Shown in pieces: positions 7,283 through 14,216 of a DNA stretch of 42,045 bases (position 1 is the first letter of the stretch; every line of letters starts with the position of its first letter). Origin of the DNA: a virus; IMG/VR virus record IMGVR_UViG_3300028595_000003, positions 1-42,045 of that record. One strand, written 5' to 3'. Under the pieces are notes generated by a model, which searched no databases, was not told where the DNA came from, and saw only the letters and a program-made list of their open reading frames with translations. A program made the position numbers and the translations under genes.

Positions 7283-7578
7283 GTAATGAGTTTGTAAAAG
7301 AGTCACTTAGTGTTAACAAGCCTATGCCTTCACTAATAGAACCTGAGTTTCTATGGAAGATGGCTGAAGTATTAGCATTTGGTGCTGCTAAATATGCTAA
7401 AGATAACTGGAAACTTTGTACTAAAGAGAATATTCATCTATATTGGGATGCTCACGATAGACACTGCTTAGCGTACAGAATGGGTGAAAAAGTAGACCCT
7501 GAAACTGGAATGTGTCACTTAGCTCATGCTTCGTGTAACTTAATGTTTATACAATATATAATGAAGGAAGAAAAATGA
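7279..7578 (+). CDS. DUF5664-type nucleotide (d)NTP phosphohydrolase
   Basis: A 99-residue protein matching the phage dATP/dGTP diphosphohydrolase N-terminal (DUF5664) pattern: L-x-F-G-A-A-K-Y-A-x-D-N-W (about 32-45), then H-D-R-H-C-L-A-Y-R-M-G-E-x-V-D-x-E-T-G-x-x-H-L-A-H-A (about 60-84). Families of this type remove canonical nucleotides in phages with altered bases. Here it is the first of four overlapping genes leading into dCMP hydroxymethylase and carbamoyltransferase. No purZ-like gene was seen, so it probably is not part of a 2-aminoadenine system. A dCTP-clearing role is possible. Substrate is inferred, not visible. Confidence 0.82.
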   Translation: MSNEFVKESLSVNKPMPSLIEPEFLWKMAEVLAFGAAKYAKDNWKLCTKENIHLYWDAHDRHCLAYRMGEKVDPETGMCHLAHASCNLMFIQYIMKEEK

Positions 7579-8258
7579 ATTCTGAAATACTAATTAATGG
7601 TCCACTAAAAGAGCTATATCTTAAGTTAAAAGCTGGAGATATAGTTGAGGTAAGAGGTAACAAAACAGTTGAACTTTTGAATGCTACTATAACATTTGAT
7701 GGTAATAGTTCTGGTATTATAACTATAAATGACAAGTTTAAAACTAGCACTGACTATATTAAACACGAAACAACTTGGTATGAGTCACAAAATCCTCATA
7801 ATGGTTATATTAAGCAATACGCACAGATCTGGTCTACTGCTTCTGATGATAATGGTATGACAAATAGTAACTATGGTTTTCTTATGTTCTCACCTCAAAA
7901 TGGATATCAATTTGATAATGTGGTTAAAGAGCTAAGAAGAGATATGTATTCTCGTAGAGCTGTTGCTTACTACACTAATCCTTTTATGCACTATGTTGGT
8001 GGTAATGACCATGTATGTACTATGTATGTTAGCTATACAGTTAGAGACAATAAGCTACAAGCAATAGTATCTATGAGAAGTAATGACATACGCTTTGGCC
8101 TTATTGGTGCTGATTTAGAATGGCAAAGGCATATGCTACATAAAATAGCTGATAAGCTTGGCTTAGAAGTGGGTAATATACATTGGCACGCTGCAAGTCT
8201 TCATTTATATGAGAGACATTTTGAACAACTTATAGAAATTTTTGAAGGAGATAAGTAA
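7575..8258 (+). CDS. Deoxycytidylate hydroxymethylase (T4 gp42-like, ThyA superfamily)
   Basis: A 227-residue member of the thymidylate synthase fold. It matches the T4 gp42 pattern more closely than true ThyA: N-S-N-Y-G at 97-101, S-R-R at 126-128, catalytic C148 (H-V-C-T), R-S-N-D-x-x-F-G at 168-175, and S-L-H-L-Y-E-R-H-F at 208-216. The ThyA Asn that reads uracil is replaced in a G-A-D-L-E-W block by D180, the counterpart of T4 D179 that sets cytosine specificity. E65 in H-E-T-T-W-Y-E-S corresponds to the T4 E60 region. It would convert dCMP to 5-hydroxymethyl-dCMP with methylene-tetrahydrofolate. It overlaps both neighbours. dUMP as substrate is the main alternative. Confidence 0.87.
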   Translation: MNSEILINGPLKELYLKLKAGDIVEVRGNKTVELLNATITFDGNSSGIITINDKFKTSTDYIKHETTWYESQNPHNGYIKQYAQIWSTASDDNGMTNSNYGFLMFSPQNGYQFDNVVKELRRDMYSRRAVAYYTNPFMHYVGGNDHVCTMYVSYTVRDNKLQAIVSMRSNDIRFGLIGADLEWQRHMLHKIADKLGLEVGNIHWHAASLHLYERHFEQLIEIFEGDK

Positions 8259-8581
8259 TGCCTACATTATCTGATTTCTATGAAGATGGCTTAAAAGATT
8301 GTAGTTGGATTAATGGTGATATCTTTACATACTGTGAAGATATGAAAGTATCTATAATAGATGATGTACTTTTAATCTATAATGGTAATGCTAACTTTAA
8401 GTATATAGATACTATCTACACTATGAAAAGAAGTAGAGGTAAAGGTTTAGCTACAAAAGTGTTAAGTAATATAAAAGGTAGAGTAGCTTTAATATGTTCG
8501 GACAAGCTATTAGATTTCTATAAAGCTGAAGGTTTTACTAATGATTTACCTTACAATATTGTAATAAAGGATAACAGATGA
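8258..8581 (+). CDS. Small GNAT-type acyltransferase
   Basis: A 107-residue protein with the GNAT acyl-CoA binding motif R-S-R-G-K-G-L-A-T at 58-66 (the R-x-x-G-x-G/A signature) and the typical late element L-L-D-F-Y-K-A-E-G-F at 84-93. It lacks the usual long N-terminal part, so it is a minimal GNAT domain. It lies between the dCMP hydroxymethylase and the carbamoyltransferase with overlapping stops and starts, which suggests it acts in the same pathway, perhaps acylating a modified base or nucleotide. The Mu Mom protein, which modifies adenine, also has a GNAT-related fold, but no Mom-specific match is visible here. Substrate is unknown. Confidence 0.75.
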   Translation: MPTLSDFYEDGLKDCSWINGDIFTYCEDMKVSIIDDVLLIYNGNANFKYIDTIYTMKRSRGKGLATKVLSNIKGRVALICSDKLLDFYKAEGFTNDLPYNIVIKDNR

Positions 8582-10044
8582 GACTTTTATTAACTCTTGG
8601 ACATAACGCATCTGCAATACTAGAAGGTAACAATACAGTCATAGTTGGGTATGAAGAAGAGAGACTATCTGGTGTAAAAGCTGATAGCTCTTTTCCAGTA
8701 CTAAGCATTAACAAAATACTTGAGTACTATCCTGAGGCTAGATATGAAGTTACAGATATTTTCATTAGTCATTGGTTCTGGTCTTTCAAAGAACTTAAAG
8801 AGACTAAGTATTATAAACCTAAATATATTAAGGCAAATTTCCCAGAAGCTAAAGTTACTTCTGTAGACTACTACAATACGCATCACGACTTACATGCTAA
8901 ATCAGTTTGGAACTTCTTAAATGGAGACAGTAGTGGGCTTACAATAGTTGCTGACGGTTTTGGTAACTTTGGGGAATGTTTGTCACTATATGTAGATGGT
9001 AAACTAAGTCATAGAAGTTATGCTATACATAGTTCACTTGGTTTAATGTATCAGTATGCTATTGGGTATCTTGGTATGAAAGAAAATCAAGATGAGTATA
9101 AACTACTAGGTTATGAGCAGCAAGTTAGCAAAGAATATAAAGCTAACTACGCTCTTAAAATAGAAGAGTTAATAGAAGTTATGACAACTAATCTTCTGGA
9201 AAAATCTGAAATGCAAAAAGGTGATATGACATATATTCTAAATGATGTTAGGTCTGATTGGTATATATTGTTTAATCAGTTCTCACCAGATAGAAGTAGA
9301 CCAGAGATTGCTTATGTAGTACAAACTATTCTTGAAGGTGTTATGTTAAACATAGTCAAACATTATGATATTAAAAACATTAAAGTATCTGGTGGCGTAT
9401 TTTACAATGTTAAACTAAACAATGCTTTATTAAGATTTAGTGATAAGTTTGAAGCTAACCCACTTGCTGGTGACCAAGGTTGTGCTTTAGGTTTTACTAA
9501 TGTTAGATACCAAGACTTATTCTGGGGTAGACGTGAAATTAATAGTTACTCTTCTGATAAACTAATTAGTGATATAAAAACTAATGGGTATGCTGAAGTT
9601 ATGCAAGGTTGGATGGAGTTTGGTCCTAGAGCTTTATGTAATACCACTACGTTAGCAAGACCTACTTTAGAAATGGTTGAGCTAATTAATACTATCAATG
9701 GTCGTGATACTGTAATGCCTATGGCACCAGTAGTAACTAAAAAGTATGCTGAGAAACACTTCAGAGATATTGATAAAGTTACTAGGTCTAAGTACTATAT
9801 GGTTATAGCATTTGACTATATTAGCGTTGATGAAACCACAAGAGGTGCTGCTCACTATGATAGTGATAGAGATGTGTATACTGGTCGTATTCAAATTAGC
9901 AATATGCCTTTTATAGATGATATACTAAAGAAGTTCGGTGGTATTCTCATTAACACTTCACTAAATGCTCACGGTCAGCCAATATTATACGATTCGAATA
10001 ATTATAATATTATGAGACGTATCCAGAGTAATTTTAAGCGCTAA
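8578..10044 (+). CDS. NodU/TobZ-type O-carbamoyltransferase
   Basis: A 488-residue enzyme expected to transfer a carbamoyl group from carbamoyl phosphate, via carbamoyl-AMP, onto a hydroxyl. Family signatures in order are G-H-N-A-S-A (8-13), E-E-E-R-L (26-30), H-H-D-L-H (102-106), D-G-F-G (126-129), S-S-L-G-L-M-Y (152-158), E-Y-K-L-L-G (173-178), S-G-G-V-F-Y-N-V (271-278), G-D-Q-G-C-A-L-G (298-305), M-E-F-G-P-R-A-L (346-353) and N-T-S-L-N (459-463). The family is best known from antibiotic and Nod-factor synthesis. Phage members next to cytosine-modifying enzymes carbamoylate hydroxymethylcytosine. ATGA overlap couples it to the GNAT gene. It is the last gene of the block, followed by a palindrome. 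Confidence 0.93.
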   Translation: MRLLLTLGHNASAILEGNNTVIVGYEEERLSGVKADSSFPVLSINKILEYYPEARYEVTDIFISHWFWSFKELKETKYYKPKYIKANFPEAKVTSVDYYNTHHDLHAKSVWNFLNGDSSGLTIVADGFGNFGECLSLYVDGKLSHRSYAIHSSLGLMYQYAIGYLGMKENQDEYKLLGYEQQVSKEYKANYALKIEELIEVMTTNLLEKSEMQKGDMTYILNDVRSDWYILFNQFSPDRSRPEIAYVVQTILEGVMLNIVKHYDIKNIKVSGGVFYNVKLNNALLRFSDKFEANPLAGDQGCALGFTNVRYQDLFWGRREINSYSSDKLISDIKTNGYAEVMQGWMEFGPRALCNTTTLARPTLEMVELINTINGRDTVMPMAPVVTKKYAEKHFRDIDKVTRSKYYMVIAFDYISVDETTRGAAHYDSDRDVYTGRIQISNMPFIDDILKKFGGILINTSLNAHGQPILYDSNNYNIMRRIQSNFKR

Positions 10045-10048
10045 ATTT

Positions 10049-10100
10049 ACGTTCAAAAATATTTATACGAATATTAATATCGTATTTATATTTCGAACGT
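10049..10100 (+). terminator. Long imperfect palindrome after carbamoyltransferase gene
   Basis: ACGTTC at 10049-10054 and GAACGT at 10095-10100 are the ends of a near-perfect inverted repeat spanning 52 bases (arms about 25 bases, very AT-rich). It is followed by CGTTTTTAAATTT at 10108-10120. It may terminate the modification operon on RNA, or be a two-fold binding site. It is gene-free and lies just upstream of the promoter at 10129. Confidence 0.45.
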
Positions 10101-10128
10101 TTCTGAGCGTTTTTAAATTTAATTAAAT

Positions 10129-10150
10129 TTTAAACTTATTATGGTATAAT
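10129..10150 (+). promoter_or_regulatory. Promoter, TTTAAA-N10-TATAAT type
   Basis: TTTAAA at 10129-10134 and TATAAT at 10145-10150, with a 10-base spacer ending in TATGG. It begins the last plus-strand block (HTH protein to SF2 helicase). The spacer is one base shorter than at the other sites. Confidence 0.65.
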
Positions 10151-10168
10151 AAGGTAGAGGAGATATAA

Positions 10169-10390
10169 ATGATAACAATAAAAGAATTTGTTAATGGTAT
10201 GGTAGATGATGGAGCTAGTAGTTATGAAATAGCAGAGTTACTAGGTGTATCTGTTAGTATGGTTAGTGGTTATAAGTTACATCAATATAACCCAAGCTTA
10301 GAAGTTGCAAAGAACGTGTACAAGAAAACTAATGTTGTGTTACACCCATTTGCTGAACAGTCACTAAAATTAGAATTAGGAATAGAATAA
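10169..10390 (+). CDS. Small helix-turn-helix DNA-binding protein
   Basis: A 73-residue protein. Residues about 17-38 read S-S-Y-E-I-A-E-L-L-G-V-S-V-S-M-V-S-G-Y-K, a textbook HTH of the XRE/Cro type (E-I-A-x-x-L-G-V-S, then a recognition helix). GAGGAG precedes ATG 10169, just after a promoter. As the first gene of its transcription unit it may autoregulate or time the last plus-strand genes. Its stop overlaps the MazG gene start. There is no ligand or dimerisation domain. Confidence 0.82.
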   Translation: MITIKEFVNGMVDDGASSYEIAELLGVSVSMVSGYKLHQYNPSLEVAKNVYKKTNVVLHPFAEQSLKLELGIE

Positions 10391-10743
10391 TGTATAACTT
10401 AATAGAACTAAATGAGAAGATATTACAATGGTCACACGATAGAGGTATTCTTAGAAATGGAAATACAATAACACAATGTTTAAAACTTGGTAGCGAGTTT
10501 GGAGAGTTACAAGACAATCTTGCTAAGAATAAAAGTATTAAAGACGACATAGGCGATATGCTAGTTGTATTAACTAACATAGCTTTCTTAGAAGGTTATA
10601 CATTAGAAGAGTGTGGTAATCACGCATACAATGACATTAAAGACCGTAAAGGTTTTCTAAATGCTAATGGTACTTTTATTAAGTCTACTGACCCTAGATA
10701 TGAACAGCTACTAATGGAGTTCAATAATGATAAGCAAGATTAA
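10390..10743 (+). CDS. MazG-like nucleotide pyrophosphohydrolase
   Basis: A 117-residue all-alpha protein with the MazG-type metal-binding pattern: E-F-G-E-L at about 37-41 and K-D-D-I-G-D-M-L-V-V-L at about 51-61 (E-x-x-E then D-D-x-x-D). These enzymes cleave NTPs or dNTPs to monophosphate and pyrophosphate. The superfamily includes dCTP/dUTP pyrophosphatases. In a phage with a dCMP hydroxymethylase, a dCTP-clearing role (as for T4 gp56) is attractive but unproven. An alternative is lowering host (p)ppGpp, as proposed for other phage MazG proteins. Confidence 0.8.
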   Translation: MYNLIELNEKILQWSHDRGILRNGNTITQCLKLGSEFGELQDNLAKNKSIKDDIGDMLVVLTNIAFLEGYTLEECGNHAYNDIKDRKGFLNANGTFIKSTDPRYEQLLMEFNNDKQD

Positions 10744-11608
10744 ACCACAAAAAGGCAAAGACTATAAAAACTTACCTAAGAAAATCTTAGAGTGCTTTGA
10801 TGATACTAAATACTTAGTTAGTACTAAATATGACGGTAACCAAATCTTTATAGTTAAAGAAGGTTCTATGATTAGATTCTTTACTAGTGATTGGAAAGAG
10901 TTTAGTATTCAACTAATAGCTATGGAGCTTAGAGATATTTCATCAGACTTTGTTATAGTTGGTGAGTTCTTATATAACTCTGATGGTAAACTAGGTAGTC
11001 GTGGTAAGTCTGCTATTCTAACTACATTTAGAACTAACTTTAGCAAAGGCTGGCTAAATGGTCAAGCTGAAATAGGTAGTCAAGTGGTAGCCTTCGATTA
11101 TATTCCACTGGTTAATGGTGAGTTACAAACTAAGACTAGACAAGATAATCGTTTAGGTATGCTTAACCAAATACTAGATGGTAAGTTCTTAACACAACCT
11201 GTGCACGTTGAGCTTATGTCTGGCGCTGAAGCTAGAGAGTACACTAAAGAGTTAGTTAAGCACGGATGGGAAGGTACAATGCTAACACAGCCTCATGAGT
11301 TCTATCACTTAGGTAAACGAGTCAATCATGCTATTAAACTTAAAGAGCGTCCTACTGCCGATTTATTATGCATAGATTATGAAGATGGTGAAGGTAAGTA
11401 TGACTGCATGATAGGTTCTTTAATACTAAAAGACTCTGCTGGTAGAGTTGTTAAAGTTGGAAGTGGATTAACAGACTCTGATAGACTACTACATAACCAA
11501 CATAAATTTATTGGCTCTATAATAGAGATACAGTATGAACAGATACTTGATACTTATATTCAGCCAACATTCGTAGGTGTTAGAGATGACAAAAACGTAC
11601 CAGACTAA
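10727..11608 (+). CDS. ATP-dependent DNA ligase
   Basis: A 293-residue nucleotidyltransferase-type ligase that would seal nicks in replicated DNA. Motif I is S-T-K-Y-D-G-N-Q with adenylated K34, motif III F-V-I-V-G-E-F near residue 75-83, motif IV W-E-G-T-M-L near 184-189, and motif V A-I-K-L-K-E-R near 203-210. An OB domain follows (about 215-293). The protein is minimal, with no N-terminal DNA-binding domain. It overlaps the MazG gene by 17 bases, with GGAG ahead of the start. Confidence 0.93.
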   Translation: MISKIKPQKGKDYKNLPKKILECFDDTKYLVSTKYDGNQIFIVKEGSMIRFFTSDWKEFSIQLIAMELRDISSDFVIVGEFLYNSDGKLGSRGKSAILTTFRTNFSKGWLNGQAEIGSQVVAFDYIPLVNGELQTKTRQDNRLGMLNQILDGKFLTQPVHVELMSGAEAREYTKELVKHGWEGTMLTQPHEFYHLGKRVNHAIKLKERPTADLLCIDYEDGEGKYDCMIGSLILKDSAGRVVKVGSGLTDSDRLLHNQHKFIGSIIEIQYEQILDTYIQPTFVGVRDDKNVPD

Positions 11609-11795
11609 ACAAGAGCTTTTATATGGTGATAATAAGCCATTAAAAGTACCAGACGATGTTATAGCTAACAGAGTTAGTATAATGAACTGTGAACTATCTT
11701 ACGAGCTTAACAAAAGCTATAAAGATAGAGATTATATTAGAGTTAATAAACTAATAAAAGGTATAAGATTTTGGGAGACAATAAATGAAATGTGA
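11586..11795 (+). CDS. Small hypothetical protein (69 aa)
   Basis: A 69-residue protein overlapping the ligase gene end by 23 bases and the ThyX gene start by 11. ATG 11586 is preferred, with AGGTG at 11575-11579; a GTG at 11577 would add three residues. It is helical, with many Lys, Glu and Tyr, and no recognised motif. The tight overlaps indicate a real coupled gene. Function is unknown. Confidence 0.6.
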   Translation: MTKTYQTKQELLYGDNKPLKVPDDVIANRVSIMNCELSYELNKSYKDRDYIRVNKLIKGIRFWETINEM

Positions 11796-12339
11796 ACTAT
11801 TACATACAAATGGGCTAGAGTTTAGTGATAATGCTATAGGTCTATGCTATGACAAAGGTTGTTACACAGACGTTGAGAAACGAGATAATCGTATTAAGAA
11901 AGTTGCTTTAAAACACAAACACTCATCTACTATAGAGTTTACTAACTTTATCTTTCAAATAGAAGCATCAACTAAAGTACTTTTAGAAATGACTAGACAT
12001 AGAATGGCTAATTATGCTTGCAAGTCAAGTAGATTTACTCTGAACAAAGGTGAGGTAGTTTTTGAAAGCACTGGTGACACAGAGGTTGACTTTTTACTTA
12101 GTGAGTGGAAGTTAATAATAGAGTCACAGATCAGAAAGGGTAAGTCGAATGAGATTACCTCTCTTATGTTGCCTCAAGTATATCAGTATAGATGGCAAGT
12201 TCAATTTAATGCTAGAAGTCTTAAAAACTTCTTAGAACTTCGTAGAGCTAAATCAGCTCATTTCTTAATTAGAGAAGTTGCAGAAGCTATGTACGCTTCA
12301 GTACCAGAGGATATGAAATATTTATTCGAGGAGGACTAA
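11785..12339 (+). CDS. thyX: Flavin-dependent thymidylate synthase ThyX
   Basis: A 184-residue protein with the ThyX motif R-H-R-x7-S at residues 71-81 and the surrounding elements H-S-S-T-I-E at 46-51, K-S-S-R-F-T-L at 80-86 and N-A-R-S-L-K-N-F-L-E-L-R at 142-153. It would make dTMP from dUMP using FAD, NADPH and methylene-tetrahydrofolate. The H-S-S-T-x-E and K-S-S-R-x-T-L blocks and the Y-L-F-E-x near the end match the Helicobacter/Campylobacter branch as I recall it. It is shorter than most bacterial ThyX. It supplies thymidylate while the other synthase-fold protein (7575-8258) makes hydroxymethyl-dCMP. Confidence 0.9.
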   Translation: MKCELLHTNGLEFSDNAIGLCYDKGCYTDVEKRDNRIKKVALKHKHSSTIEFTNFIFQIEASTKVLLEMTRHRMANYACKSSRFTLNKGEVVFESTGDTEVDFLLSEWKLIIESQIRKGKSNEITSLMLPQVYQYRWQVQFNARSLKNFLELRRAKSAHFLIREVAEAMYASVPEDMKYLFEED

Positions 12340-12618
12340 ATGACTGAGCAACAAATACAAAAGAAGATAACAACATATCTTGAGTCACTAGGTGCTTACA
12401 CAGTTAAAGTTATATCAGCTTCTAGGTCTGGTGTACCAGATATACTATGCTGCTACCAAGGCTATTTTATTGGTATAGAAGTTAAGAAGCCTACTACACT
12501 AAATACAGTGTCTAAGCTTCAAGAGTATAACATTAAGAAGATACAGCAAGCCGAAGGTTATGCTATAGTTGCTAGTTGTGTTGAAGATGTTGAAAAGCTT
12601 TTAAAGGAGTTACCTTGA
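12340..12618 (+). CDS. VRR-NUC domain nuclease (Holliday junction resolvase-like)
   Basis: A 92-residue protein consisting of one VRR-NUC domain: S-G-V-P-D-I-L (about 30-36, metal-binding Asp), G-I-E-V-K-K (about 45-50, the E-x-K pair), then S-K-L-Q near 58-61. Such stand-alone phage domains resolve branched DNA, a role filled by gp3 in T7. It starts directly after the ThyX stop and has GAGGAG ahead of its ATG. Its stop overlaps the helicase start. Confidence 0.88.
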   Translation: MTEQQIQKKITTYLESLGAYTVKVISASRSGVPDILCCYQGYFIGIEVKKPTTLNTVSKLQEYNIKKIQQAEGYAIVASCVEDVEKLLKELP

Positions 12619-13871
12619 TAACAGCAATGAAACACCAAGAGGTATTCGCAGAGAAAGTCTGGGAAGTACTTAAGCCTAAAGGTTATGCTTATCTAGCTGG
12701 CAAGCCGAGGTCAGGCAAAACATACACAAGCATCTTAGTAGCTGAGAAGTCTGATAAAATTTCTAGAGTACTTGTACTAACTAAGAAGGCTGCTATTAGT
12801 GGTTGGCACAAGTTTACTGAAAGTAATGCTAATCTTAAGCATAGTTACTATGTTACTAACTATGAGCAAGCACACAAGCTAAAGCCTTCAGACTATGATA
12901 TGGTTATTATAGACGAGTCACATAACCTTGGGACTCTTGCTAAACCTAGTAACCGTATTAAAACTATTCGTAAGCTTTGTTGGAATATGCCTCACTTACA
13001 TTTAAGTGGTACAGCTATAGTTGAAAGTCCTTGTAGTATATATCATCAGATGGCAATTAGTAAGTATACACCATTTAAGCATAAGAACTTCTATGACTTC
13101 CATAGAGAGTTTGGTGAGCCTTACTATATCAAAGCAGCTGGTAGAGAGATTAACCAGTATGATAGAGCTAAGCCAACTCTTATGCCTAAGATAGATGAGT
13201 TCACTATTTATATGACTCAGAATGATGCAGGTATTAGTGATGACGTTCAAGCAGTAGATAAAGTTCACTATGTAGAGTTGGACGATAGTACTAAGAAGCT
13301 TTATAATGAACTGCAAGAGCATAATATAGCTAGCATAACTACCAGTAAAACAGTGAATGTAATGAAACCTGAGTATCCTCCACAATATGGAGAACTTATT
13401 AACTTATATACATTAGTTTGTGATACAACTATGAAGCTAAGAACTAGTTTACATATGCTAGAGTCGGGTATAGCAAAAGTTGATGATGAGTATATAATGC
13501 TCGGAAATCTTGAGAAAATTAATTACATTAAGAAGGAGTTTGGAGATGCAGCAGATATGGGAATCATGTGTCATTTCGTTGGTGAACAACGGTTACTTAG
13601 AGAACACTTTAAGTTTGCTAATATTTATTCTAGTAGTGCTCATGCTGAGGGAGTCGATTTATCTCATCTTCACCATTTTATTATCCTTAGCAGCGATTAT
13701 TCTGGTAGTAAATTTATTCAACGACGTGACAGGATTGTTAATGTAAATGGCAGCAATACTACTACTGTTCATCACATACTAGTGAAGAACGGTATTAGTG
13801 AGCAAGTATATAAAAGAGTTAGTAAGAAGGAAGACTTTAATAACTCTACTTATATTAAGGAGGAGCTATGA
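12615..13871 (+). CDS. SF2 (DEAD/SNF2-like) helicase
   Basis: A 418-residue ATPase. Motif I is A-G-K-P-R-S-G-K-T at 28-36, motif II D-E-S-H at 100-103, and motif III S-G-T-A at 131-134. A C-terminal helicase domain ends with a Q-R-R-D-R-I motif VI (about 372-377). TTG 12615 is taken as start because AAAGGAG sits at 12603-12609 and TTGA overlaps the previous stop; ATG 12627 is the alternative. Paired with the VRR-NUC gene, it may process replication forks or recombination intermediates. It resembles phage SNF2-type helicases of similar size. Confidence 0.88.
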   Translation: MITAMKHQEVFAEKVWEVLKPKGYAYLAGKPRSGKTYTSILVAEKSDKISRVLVLTKKAAISGWHKFTESNANLKHSYYVTNYEQAHKLKPSDYDMVIIDESHNLGTLAKPSNRIKTIRKLCWNMPHLHLSGTAIVESPCSIYHQMAISKYTPFKHKNFYDFHREFGEPYYIKAAGREINQYDRAKPTLMPKIDEFTIYMTQNDAGISDDVQAVDKVHYVELDDSTKKLYNELQEHNIASITTSKTVNVMKPEYPPQYGELINLYTLVCDTTMKLRTSLHMLESGIAKVDDEYIMLGNLEKINYIKKEFGDAADMGIMCHFVGEQRLLREHFKFANIYSSSAHAEGVDLSHLHHFIILSSDYSGSKFIQRRDRIVNVNGSNTTTVHHILVKNGISEQVYKRVSKKEDFNNSTYIKEEL

Positions 13872-14125
13872 GCATAGTATTGCCAGAACATAAATGTAGT
13901 TTAACTATTAGTCATAATAAACATAAAGATTACTATGAATCTTTAGAGGATTATTACTATGATGTTAAAGATGAGATAGGTTTAGCACTATATAAAGAAT
14001 GCATTGAAGAAGACTCAATATGGGAAATGCAATGGTACCCAGAAACACCAATAGGGTTTTATATTATATATAGTACAACATTTGAAGGATTATTTAGTGA
14101 GTACCAAAGGATATTTAATCCATAG
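13868..14125 (+). CDS. Hypothetical protein (85 aa), last plus-strand gene
   Basis: An 85-residue acidic, aromatic-rich protein (D-Y-Y-E-S-L-E-D-Y-Y-Y near 22-32), with GGAGG directly upstream and an ATGA overlap with the helicase gene. No domain was recognised. It is the end of the plus-strand arm and meets the minus-strand arm at about 14115-14200. No clear bidirectional terminator was seen between the arms. Confidence 0.65.
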   Translation: MSIVLPEHKCSLTISHNKHKDYYESLEDYYYDVKDEIGLALYKECIEEDSIWEMQWYPETPIGFYIIYSTTFEGLFSEYQRIFNP

Positions 14126-14216
14126 TACTATATTCTATAATAATTCCGCCATTAACTCTTTGGTACTCTTTAGCCTCATCTAGAGTGCTAAAGGTTTTAT
14201 CACTGATTTTGTACAT
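14115..14216 (-). CDS. Possible small protein (33 aa) at end of the late arm
   Basis: A short minus-strand frame from ATG 14216 to a TAA at 14115-14117. Its start overlaps the last codons of the large virion gene and GAGGA lies about 9 bases ahead. The product, M-Y-K-I-S-D-K-T-F-S-T-L-D-E-A-K-E-Y, has the look of a small beta-hairpin-plus-helix domain (K-x-F-x-T-L-x-E-A) common in short phage proteins. It overlaps the convergent plus-strand gene by 11 bases. A real gene is plausible but unproven. Confidence 0.4.
   Translation of the reverse strand: MYKISDKTFSTLDEAKEYQRVNGGIIIEYSTMD

Noticed and set aside
7279-7578. 2-aminoadenine (Z-genome) system marker
   Set aside because: DUF5664 and MazG-like proteins occur in such phages, but no PurZ-like adenylosuccinate synthetase was found; the neighbours point to cytosine modification.
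7575-8258. Ordinary thymidylate synthase ThyA
   Set aside because: The uracil-recognising Asn is missing and the blocks around R168 and H210 match T4 gp42; ThyX already supplies dTMP.
8578-10044. Antibiotic or Nod-factor biosynthesis gene picked up from host
   Set aside because: The enzyme family fits, but overlapping start and stop codons with a DNA-modification gene set make a DNA role more likely.
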